Positions 10,382 through 16,958 of a DNA stretch of 64,000 nucleotides are shown one piece after another. The DNA lies in contig NZ_JIAK01000006.1 in the NCBI RefSeq assembly GCF_000620765.1, positions 183,653 to 247,652 on the forward strand, in the 5' to 3' direction. Numbering within the stretch: position 1 is the stretch's first letter; every line of letters starts with the position of its first letter. A program made the position numbers and the translations under genes. The notes under the pieces are model-generated. The model did not search any database, was not told the DNA's origin, and was given only the letters and a program-made list of their open reading frames with translations. Source of the stretch: Desulfovermiculus halophilus DSM 18834 (GTDB lineage Bacteria; Desulfobacterota; Desulfovibrionia; Desulfovibrionales; Desulfothermaceae).

Positions 10382-11529
10382 CCGAGACGAACATTCGCTT
10401 CATTCAAGGCAACGAGGTCTGTGTGGAGGCGGCTCTGTACGCCGGGCTGGATTTTTTTGCCGGGTATCCCATCACTCCGTCCTCGGAGATCGCCGAGCAC
10501 ATGGCCTCCCGGCTGCCGGCCCTTGGAGGCAAATTCTTGCAGATGGAAGACGAAATTTCCTCCATTTGTGCCATCATCGGGGCCTCTCTGACCGGGCACA
10601 AGGTGATGACCGCCACCAGCGGTCCCGGCTTTTCCCTGATGCAGGAGGCCCTGGGCTTTGCGGTCATGGCCGAGATTCCCTGCGTCATTGCCGATATCCA
10701 GCGGGGAGGACCGTCCACCGGGCTGCCCACCCACGGCAGTCAGGGCGATATTTATCAGGCCAAGTGGGGGACGCACGGCGATCACGCCATCATCGCCCTG
10801 ACCGCTTCCACGCATCAGGATCTGTTCCGGATGACGGTGGAGGGCTTTAACTTGGCCGAAACCTACCGAACGCCGGTCATTCTTCTGTTTGACGAGATGT
10901 CAGGGCATATGCGGGAGAAGGTGGAGCTGCCCAAGCCCGGCGAAGTGCAGGTGGTCCAGCGGCTGCGGACCGCCCTGCCCGAGGGGGTGGACTACCATCC
11001 CTATCTGCCCAGAGAAGACGGACGGTTGCCCATGTCCGATTTTGGCGGCAGACACCGATACAATGTCACCGGTTTGTACCATGACATGTGGGGATTTCCC
11101 ACCAGCGACCCCAAGATTATCCACGGCCTTATCCACCATCTGGTGGACAAGATCGAGAACAGTGTGCATCAGATCACCCACTACAAGGAATACTTTCTGG
11201 AAGACGCCACCTGTGTTTTGGTCTCCTACGGCTCCACAGCCCGGTCCGCCCTGCATATCGTCAAGAACCGGCGCAACCGGGGCGAGAAGCTCGGCCTTCT
11301 GGAGCTGCAGACCTTGTGGCCCTTCCCGGCCCAGCTGGTCCGGGAGAAATGCGCCCAGGCCGTGTCCGTGGTTGTGGTGGAGATGAATATGGGCCAGGTG
11401 GTCCAGGAGGTGAAGAAGGCCGTGGACCGGCCGGAGCGGGTCTTTCTGGCCAACAGGGTGGACGGGGAGTTTATTACCCCCACGGATATCAAGAACATGC
11501 TCCGGCTGATCCAGGGAAGGGGGGTATAG
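10378..11529 (+). CDS. 2-oxoacid:ferredoxin oxidoreductase alpha subunit (KorA/VorB type)
   Basis: 383 residues. GYPITPSSEIAEHMA (residues 29-43) is the pyrimidine-binding signature of the family, followed by EDEISSICAIIGASLTG and ATSGPGFSLMQE. With its neighbours it would oxidatively decarboxylate a 2-oxoacid to an acyl-CoA and reduced ferredoxin. The separate alpha, beta, gamma and delta arrangement fits 2-oxoglutarate or branched-chain 2-oxoacid enzymes, and sequence alone does not settle which. Placement among C1 genes suggests it feeds low-potential electrons, possibly for corrinoid reduction (inference). Confidence 0.9.
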   Translation: MTETNIRFIQGNEVCVEAALYAGLDFFAGYPITPSSEIAEHMASRLPALGGKFLQMEDEISSICAIIGASLTGHKVMTATSGPGFSLMQEALGFAVMAEIPCVIADIQRGGPSTGLPTHGSQGDIYQAKWGTHGDHAIIALTASTHQDLFRMTVEGFNLAETYRTPVILLFDEMSGHMREKVELPKPGEVQVVQRLRTALPEGVDYHPYLPREDGRLPMSDFGGRHRYNVTGLYHDMWGFPTSDPKIIHGLIHHLVDKIENSVHQITHYKEYFLEDATCVLVSYGSTARSALHIVKNRRNRGEKLGLLELQTLWPFPAQLVREKCAQAVSVVVVEMNMGQVVQEVKKAVDRPERVFLANRVDGEFITPTDIKNMLRLIQGRGV

Positions 11530-11532
11530 CCC

Positions 11533-12333
11533 ATGTCCTTTCGAAACTACATCCGGGAACGCTTTTTCCCACACATCTGGTGCCCGGGGTGCGGGCACGG
11601 CATTGTGCTGAACAATATGCTGCGGGCGGTGGAAGATCTGGGGCTGGCCAAGAACGAGCTGGTCATGGTCTCCGGAATCGGATGCTCCTCGCGCATCTCG
11701 GGGTATGTCGACTTTCATTCCCTGCACACCCTGCACGGCCGGGCCCTGGCCTTTGCCACAGGGGTGAAGATGAGCCAGCCCAACCTGAAGGTCATTGTTC
11801 CCATGGGGGACGGAGATGCCCTGGCCATCGGCGGCAATCACTTCATTCACGCCTGCCGCCGGAATATGGACATCACTGCGGTGATCATGAACAACCGCAT
11901 CTACGGCATGACCGGAGGGCAGTTCTCTCCCCTGACCGGTACCGGACTGAAGGCGACCACCGCGCCCCTGCAGACCATCGACCAGTCTTTTGATATCGCG
12001 CACATGGCCACTGCCTCCGGTGCCAGCTACGTAGCCCGAACCACCAGCTACCACTTTCAGGAGATCACCAAGTATCTGAAGCAGGCCATCAGCCACAAGG
12101 GCTTTTCAGTCGTCGAGATCCTCTCCCCGTGCCCGACCCATTTCGGGCGGCGGAACAAGCTGGGCAGTGCGGTGAACATGCTGGAGTTCTTAAAAGACAA
12201 TACCGCCCAGGTCGGATCCAAGGCCCTGGAGAACAACCCCGAGCTCATTGAACGGGGGGTGTTCGTGCACAAGGATACTCCGGAATACTGCTCGGAATAC
12301 GAGCGCCTGATTCAAGCTGCGCACAAAGGATAG
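11533..12333 (+). CDS. 2-oxoacid:ferredoxin oxidoreductase beta subunit (TPP-binding)
   Basis: 266 residues. CPGCGHG at residues 17-23 is the Cys-containing N-terminal motif. The thiamine pyrophosphate site runs from GDG (residue 92) to NN (residues 120-121), the GDG-X(~26)-NN signature, followed by RIYGMTGGQFSP. It starts three bases after the alpha-subunit stop. It forms the catalytic centre with the alpha subunit. Confidence 0.92.
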   Translation: MSFRNYIRERFFPHIWCPGCGHGIVLNNMLRAVEDLGLAKNELVMVSGIGCSSRISGYVDFHSLHTLHGRALAFATGVKMSQPNLKVIVPMGDGDALAIGGNHFIHACRRNMDITAVIMNNRIYGMTGGQFSPLTGTGLKATTAPLQTIDQSFDIAHMATASGASYVARTTSYHFQEITKYLKQAISHKGFSVVEILSPCPTHFGRRNKLGSAVNMLEFLKDNTAQVGSKALENNPELIERGVFVHKDTPEYCSEYERLIQAAHKG

Positions 12334-12337
12334 ACCT

Positions 12338-12880
12338 ATGGAACGATGTCGACTCGTTTTTTCCGGCTCCGGCGGACAGGGGCTGATCACTGCTGCCATC
12401 ATCCTGGCCGAAGCCGCGGTGATCCATGAAGGGCTGAACGCAGTGCAGGCCCAGTCCTACGGGGCTGCGGCCCGGGGAGGGGTGACCCGCTCGGATATCA
12501 TCATCGATGATACCGAGATCAACTTTCCAAAAGTGACTCAGCCCAACATCCTGGTCTGTCTGACCCAGGAAGCCTATGATCAGTCCTTTGGGATCATCCG
12601 TCCCGGAGGCCTCCTGCTCACGGACAGTGCCTTGGTTCAGACCAAGCGCAAGGCGGATGCCAGGCAGGTCAGCCTTCCCTTATACCGCTCGGTACAGGAG
12701 CGCATTGGAAAGACCATTGTCTTAAACATCTGCATGCTGGGGGCCCTGCAGGCCTTGACCGGTATCGTCCGGCTGGAGTCCCTGCTCGAGGTGATCAAGG
12801 CCCGGGTTCCGGCCCAGTTCGTGGATCTGAACAAACAAGCCCTGGACCTGGGGGGCGAGTTGGCCCGCGCCCAGGACTGA
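12338..12880 (+). CDS. 2-oxoacid:ferredoxin oxidoreductase gamma subunit
   Basis: 180 residues. GSGGQG (residues 10-15) opens the gamma-type domain, which binds or positions CoA, followed by QSYGAAARGGVTRSDIIID, a family hallmark. It starts four bases after the beta-subunit stop and completes the four-gene set. Two hairpins follow the stop codon, so transcription of this operon probably ends here. Confidence 0.9.
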   Translation: MERCRLVFSGSGGQGLITAAIILAEAAVIHEGLNAVQAQSYGAAARGGVTRSDIIIDDTEINFPKVTQPNILVCLTQEAYDQSFGIIRPGGLLLTDSALVQTKRKADARQVSLPLYRSVQERIGKTIVLNICMLGALQALTGIVRLESLLEVIKARVPAQFVDLNKQALDLGGELARAQD

Positions 12881-12898
12881 TCAGCATCCTCTTCCCCT

Positions 12899-12975
12899 GC
12901 CCCAGAAACGGGGCCTTTTCTTTGTCCATCCTAAAAACCCGTGCAGGACGTCAACCTCCTGCACGGGCTTTTTTT
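12899..12975 (+). terminator. Tandem hairpin terminators after the oxidoreductase operon
   Basis: First, GCCCC (12899-12903) / GGGGC (12910-12914) is followed by a T-rich stretch. Second, and stronger, CCCGTGCAGGA (12938-12948) / TCCTGCACGGG (12957-12967) is followed by seven T. Confidence 0.88.
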
Positions 12976-13006
12976 GTTCTTGAACCTGCCGCGTGGATTT
13001 TACAAA

Positions 13007-13111
13007 CCCACATGCTTGCCAAAGCACAGGCACGCTTGCGCTAACGAAGCATACAAACGATACCGATACCGATACCGACTGGAAGTGGCTACCCAATCGG
13101 ATCCTGATAAC
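13007..13111 (+). repeat. Dispersed hairpin-hexamer intergenic repeat, copy B
   Basis: CCCACATGCTTGCC, then AACGAAGCATACAAACGAT, three GATACC hexamers and the block ending CCAATCGGATCCTGATAAC. The hairpin arms have drifted from copy A. It ends without the ACAGTTTTTC tail and runs into unrelated sequence. Confidence 0.85.
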
Positions 13112-13176
13112 GCTGAGGATCCCTGGCGCGAAGAATGAGCGGCCAGTGCATCCGTTTGTTGTGATTTTCTTTCTTC

Positions 13177-13303
13177 GGGTTCGGAATCGCTATCGGGATC
13201 GGGATCCATAAACTAACCCACATGCCTGCCAAGGCGCAGGCACAACGAAGCATGAAAATAATACATCCTGTAAAAACAGGATGTTAGAGCATTATTTTCA
13301 TGC
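13177..13303 (+). repeat. Dispersed repeat copy C with long nested palindrome
   Basis: Inverted-type hexamers (13177-13207) precede CCCACATGCCTGCC (from 13217). This copy lacks the central block and jumps from GCAGGCAC to AACGAAGCAT. It ends in a nested palindrome: outer arms GCATGAAAATAAT (13250-13262) and ATTATTTTCATGC (13291-13303), inner arms CATCCTGT (13264-13271) and ACAGGATG (13276-13283). Confidence 0.8.
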
Positions 13304-13351
13304 AAATGAGAGCAAAAATCTGGATCAAAACGCCTTTGCTCAGCCCTGGGA

Positions 13352-13376
13352 TGAAATATTTTCTGAAAACATTTCA
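13352..13376. promoter_or_regulatory. TGAAA/TTTCA operator-like motif cluster
   Basis: TGAAATATTTTC (13352-13363) is followed immediately by TGAAAACATTTCA (13364-13376), whose ends TGAAA/TTTCA are palindromic. Similar motifs occur at 13592-13608, in the palindrome at 13250-13303 and at 6525. It lies ~300 bases before the MttB-family gene, and 13304-13590 otherwise holds no gene I can support. Confidence 0.4.
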
Positions 13377-13591
13377 TTCCTGCCTTGATCCGATGCGGGA
13401 CGAGCTGGGCTGTGAGCAGGGCGGGGCTGACCCTTTTCGGGATAGGCTCAGATTCGAAGTTCTTTTTGTGCCGGTGTCTTGTCTGGTTCTTTGGATGGTG
13501 CGAGGCCGAAAAAATTCCTCCGGGCGGTTTCTCTTCAGCCGGTACAGGATTTTGCAGCGGTGACCCGGGGCAGCGAAAAAAACGGAGTATA

Positions 13592-13638
13592 TGAAATATT
13601 ATTTTCATTTTGACATTATTTGCTTCAAAGGGTAGAAA
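13592..13638 (+). promoter_or_regulatory. Promoter and operator-like site of the MttB-family gene
   Basis: TTGACA (13610-13615), 17-nt spacer, TAGAAA (13633-13638). Immediately upstream, TGAAATATTATTTTCAT (13592-13608) has TGAAA/TTTCA arms and matches the position of TGAAATATAT at the corrinoid-operon promoter (6525). Confidence 0.6.
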
Positions 13639-13677
13639 ATAAAAAATGTTGTAAACAGTCACAGTTCAGGAGTGCCT

Positions 13678-15129
13678 ATGGGTATACACAGCGTTTCCGG
13701 CGGCTGCTATCAGCCTTTGAGTGCAGAGCAGATGCACACTGTGCATGAAGCCAGCCTTCGTCTTCTGGAAGAAGTCGGGGTCGGGTTCGAGCCCGGCCTG
13801 GACCAGGCGGTGGATGTCCTGGTCCAGGCCGGGGCCACGGTGGATAAGGAGAAACGAAAGGTCTACCTCCCCCGGAAGGTGGTGGAGGAAAACGTGGCCA
13901 AGGCACCCAGCCGGGTTGTGCTCTCCAGCCGGAACGGAGAGTATGATCTGGATCTGAGTGAGCACGCCGTTCACCTGGGAACCGGAGGGGCTGCGGTCCG
14001 GATCCTGGACAGGGAGACCGGACAGGCCAGATCGACAACCCTGAGTGATCTGTACAACCTGGGCCGGCTGGTGGATCAGCTGGAGAATATAAGCTTTTTT
14101 CTCCGTCCGTGCATACCCACGGATATCCCGGACACCGCCTACGATGTCAACGTCTTCTACACCTGCTTCAAGGCCACGGCCAAGCATGTCATGGCCGGGG
14201 TGAACAACGAGCAGGAGCTGCACAAGGTTCTGGACCTGGCCGCCCTTCTGGCCGGCGGATTGCAGGGGGTGCAGAAGAAGCCGTTCTTCTCCATCATCAC
14301 CTCGTTCATCATCAGCCCCCTCAAGCTCAGCACCCAGCCGGTCCGGATCATGCTGGAGTGCGTCAAGAACAATATCCCGGTCGCTTTGTCCGGCGCTCCA
14401 ATGGCCGGCTCCACCTCTCCCCTGACCATGGCCGGGACCCTGGCCCAGTGCCATGCGGAGCAGATGGCCGGGATTGCCTTGTGTCAGCTGACCAATCCCG
14501 GGGCGCCTGTGCTGTACGGGGGCATCCCCGGCCGGGCCGATCTGAAGAGCATGAACTACTGCGGCGGAGCGGTGGAGTGCGGGATGATGAATGCGGCCAT
14601 CCATCAGCTCGCGCATCATATTCAGGTCCCGAACTACAACTCCTCCGGGCTCTCGGATTCCAAGCTCCCGGACGCCCAGGCCGGATGGGAAAAAGGGATG
14701 ACCACTCTGCTCGCGGCCATGGGCGGCTCCAACTACGTCCACCATGCAGCCGGCATGCTGGAATCCATGCTTGGCCTGGCTTATGAGCAGTTTGTCCTGG
14801 ACGACGAGATCATCGGCATGGCCCGGAGGGTTCTGCAGGGCATTTGCGTCGATCCCGAGCATCTGGCCAGTGAGGTGATCAAGGAAGTGGACGTCGGCGG
14901 GGAGTTCATCACCGCGGATCACACCTTTGAGCACATGTATGACGAATACTACATGGGCAACGGGATCACCGACCGCAGCGACCGGGCGACCTGGGCCCAG
15001 GCCGGGGGGCTGGACGCCTGGAAGCGGGCCGGCAAGATGGTCGACTCGATCCTGGACCGGGCGGAAAAAAGCTACATCCCGGAGGATGTGGACGCCGCCA
15101 TCCGGGAGAAATATTCCATCCTCCTGTAA
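13678..15129 (+). CDS. MttB-family (non-pyrrolysine) methylamine/betaine:corrinoid methyltransferase
   Basis: 483 residues with no in-frame amber codon, so it is a pyrrolysine-free member of the trimethylamine methyltransferase superfamily. This group includes the glycine betaine enzyme MtgB and relatives for proline betaine and carnitine. Family features include LRLLEEVGVGFEP near the N-terminus, LGTGGAAVRI, SGAPMAGSTSPLTMAGTLAQ and NYCGGAVECGMM. The ATG at 13678 has AGGAG five bases upstream. Downstream dimethylglycine/sarcosine-type genes and a betaine importer make glycine betaine the most likely substrate (inference); trimethylamine is unlikely without pyrrolysine. Confidence 0.88.
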   Translation: MGIHSVSGGCYQPLSAEQMHTVHEASLRLLEEVGVGFEPGLDQAVDVLVQAGATVDKEKRKVYLPRKVVEENVAKAPSRVVLSSRNGEYDLDLSEHAVHLGTGGAAVRILDRETGQARSTTLSDLYNLGRLVDQLENISFFLRPCIPTDIPDTAYDVNVFYTCFKATAKHVMAGVNNEQELHKVLDLAALLAGGLQGVQKKPFFSIITSFIISPLKLSTQPVRIMLECVKNNIPVALSGAPMAGSTSPLTMAGTLAQCHAEQMAGIALCQLTNPGAPVLYGGIPGRADLKSMNYCGGAVECGMMNAAIHQLAHHIQVPNYNSSGLSDSKLPDAQAGWEKGMTTLLAAMGGSNYVHHAAGMLESMLGLAYEQFVLDDEIIGMARRVLQGICVDPEHLASEVIKEVDVGGEFITADHTFEHMYDEYYMGNGITDRSDRATWAQAGGLDAWKRAGKMVDSILDRAEKSYIPEDVDAAIREKYSILL

Positions 15130-15137
15130 CAGAGGAT

Positions 15138-15328
15138 GCTGGCGGCCAGGGTCGGCGCCCCCGCAATCTGCGGGGCTGATTCGGCCAGCGGGTGAACGCA
15201 CGAGATCGGTTGCCGGATTGTTCGAGGATGACGCGGAGAGGACCGGCAGGGACAGGGGCCTTCCTTTGTCCCGGGTGCGGATGAAGAGCGTCTCCGGCCG
15301 GGAGACTCTCCGCCACCGGCTCTGCCGG
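15138..15328 (+). ncRNA. Structured intergenic segment, possible cis-regulatory RNA
   Basis: The 253-base gap before soxB holds several nested helices. GCTGGC (15138-15143)/GCCAGC (15184-15189) encloses CCCCGCA (15159-15165)/TGCGGGG (15169-15175). GCGGAGAG (15233-15240)/CTCTCCGC (15306-15313) encloses GGGACA (15249-15254)/TGTCCC (15267-15272) and GTCTCC (15290-15295)/GGAGAC (15301-15306). A last hairpin is CCGGC/GCCGG (15316-15328). I do not recognise the cobalamin, glycine, THF or SAH riboswitch consensus. High GC content makes chance helices possible. Confidence 0.35.
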
Positions 15329-15382
15329 CGCTTCAAGCTTTCCAAAGCAGCAAAACGCCCATCAATCAAGTGGAGATATTCC

Positions 15383-16606
15383 ATGTTTGGCACCAAAAAG
15401 CCCCTCTGGGGACCACAGCCGGAGCAGAAGAAGCATTACGACGCAGTGCTCATCGGCGGCGGACTGCACAATCTGGCTACAGCCTATTATCTGGCCAAAG
15501 AGCACGGGATGACCAATGTGGCCGTGGTGGAAAAGCGGTTTATCGGATTCGGCGGGGCGGGCAGAAACACGGCCATTGTCCGGGCCAATCAGCGAACCCA
15601 GGAAAACGTGCCCCTGTACAAGGATGCCCTGGACCTCTGGCCCCAGCTGACCAAGGAACTGGATTTCAACCTGATGTTCAACAACTGCGGGAACGTGAAC
15701 CTGATGCACAGCGAGGCGGCCATGAAGGCGGCCAGGATGAATGTGTCCACCGCCCAGTTCCTGGGGGTGGAGAGCCACGTCCTGGACGCCAAGCAGACCA
15801 AGGAGCTGGTCCCGGCCTTGAACCTTTCCCAGGACATCACCCACCCCATCCATGGCTCAATGTATCATCCACCCGGGGGAATCGTCCGCCACGATGCCGT
15901 GGTCTGGGGGCTGGCCAAGGGGGCGGCCAAGCTGGGCGTGGATATCCTGCAGCAGACCGAGGCCCAAGGGATATCCACCAGACAGGGCAAGGTAACCGGA
16001 GTGGATACATCCAGAGGACACATCTCCACTCCAAAGGTCATGGTCTCGGCCGGAGGGTATTCAGCCGGGATCATATCGCATCTGCTGGGGCTGAAGCTGC
16101 CCATCAGCGTGCTGACCATCCAGGCCATGGTCACCCAGCCCTTAAAACCACTGCTCAACCATGTGGTCTCTTCCGGGGCCTATCACGTCTACTGCAATCA
16201 GACCCTGAAAGGCGAGATCGCCACTGGTGCGCACATGGACCCCTGGCCCAACTACACCACCCAGGTCACGGCCAGATACATCAAGCATCAGGCCGAGGCC
16301 CTGACCGAGTTTCTGCCCTGTCTGCGGGGAGTGAAGTTCATGCGGGCCTGGGGCGGCCTGGCGGATATGACCCCGGACATGGCCCCGATCATGGACGGCA
16401 ACGATCCCCTGGACGGATTTTTCATGAACTGCGGATGGGGGTACTTCGGGTTCAAGTCCTCGACCGCGACCGGCCGGTACATGGCCGAGTACATGGCCAC
16501 CGGCGAATGCCCGCAGCGCTTGCGGCCGTTTACCTTCCGCCGCTACGAACAGCACAAGCTGATGGGCGAGACCGCGGCGCTGGTCAACTATACTCCGGAC
16601 AATTAA
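15383..16606 (+). CDS. soxB: FAD-dependent sarcosine/dimethylglycine oxidase beta-like subunit
   Basis: 407 residues of the DAO/SoxB flavoprotein family. The nucleotide-binding strand at residues 20-30 reads DAVLIGGGLHN, with Asn where the third Gly of GxGxxG is usual, followed by LATAYYLAKEHG. It ends with GWGYFGFKSSTATGRYMAEYM, the FAD-closing motif. It would oxidise an N-methyl group of sarcosine or dimethylglycine. The ATG at 15383 has GGAG 7 nt upstream. It is followed by soxD-, soxA- and soxG-like genes in canonical order. In an anaerobe it presumably acts as a dehydrogenase rather than an oxygen-using oxidase. Confidence 0.88.
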   Translation: MFGTKKPLWGPQPEQKKHYDAVLIGGGLHNLATAYYLAKEHGMTNVAVVEKRFIGFGGAGRNTAIVRANQRTQENVPLYKDALDLWPQLTKELDFNLMFNNCGNVNLMHSEAAMKAARMNVSTAQFLGVESHVLDAKQTKELVPALNLSQDITHPIHGSMYHPPGGIVRHDAVVWGLAKGAAKLGVDILQQTEAQGISTRQGKVTGVDTSRGHISTPKVMVSAGGYSAGIISHLLGLKLPISVLTIQAMVTQPLKPLLNHVVSSGAYHVYCNQTLKGEIATGAHMDPWPNYTTQVTARYIKHQAEALTEFLPCLRGVKFMRAWGGLADMTPDMAPIMDGNDPLDGFFMNCGWGYFGFKSSTATGRYMAEYMATGECPQRLRPFTFRRYEQHKLMGETAALVNYTPDN

Positions 16607-16697
16607 TACGGTGGCCGGTGGTCAGCTCCGCCTCTGGCGGAAGTTTGTCCCCCGTCATTACACCCGACACCTGACACCAGAAAACAGAGGTGTTTTC

Positions 16698-16958
16698 ATG
16701 GCTTTGATGATCACTTGCCCGGTTTGCGGCAGACGAAATGGATACGAGTTCCGCTACGGCGGAGAGGACAAGGGGGCCTACCCCTGGGGACAGGATATGG
16801 ATCCCAGGCAGTGGGCGGAATATGTACACATGAACTCCTGTACGGCCGGGGTTCAGAAAGAATGGTGGTACCACCGGGACGGCTGCGGGAGCTGGTTCAC
16901 CATCTTCCGGGATACGGTGGCCAATGTAGAGGTGGAAAATCCGGAGGAGAGAACATGA
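16698..16958 (+). CDS. soxD: Sarcosine oxidase delta-like subunit
   Basis: 86 residues from the ATG at 16698. CPVCGRRNGYEFRYGGE at the N-terminus and a later HMNSCTAG and WYHRDGCGSWF match the small zinc-binding SoxD subunit. It is normal in length for the family and overlaps the alpha-like subunit start in an ATGA (16955-16958). SoxD binds Zn and helps hold the flavoprotein complex together. Three 7-base units ACACCNG precede it at about 16664-16684. Confidence 0.88.
   Translation: MALMITCPVCGRRNGYEFRYGGEDKGAYPWGQDMDPRQWAEYVHMNSCTAGVQKEWWYHRDGCGSWFTIFRDTVANVEVENPEERT

Noticed and set aside
13040..13080. Hexamer arrays as a CRISPR array
   Set aside because: Units are six bases, contiguous and without spacers, and there are no cas genes.
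13678..15129. Pyrrolysine-dependent trimethylamine methyltransferase
   Set aside because: The frame is continuous to 483 codons without an internal TAG and no pyl genes are nearby.
15130..15382. Cobalamin, glycine or SAH riboswitch before soxB
   Set aside because: None of the conserved core boxes of these riboswitches is found; only generic helices are seen.
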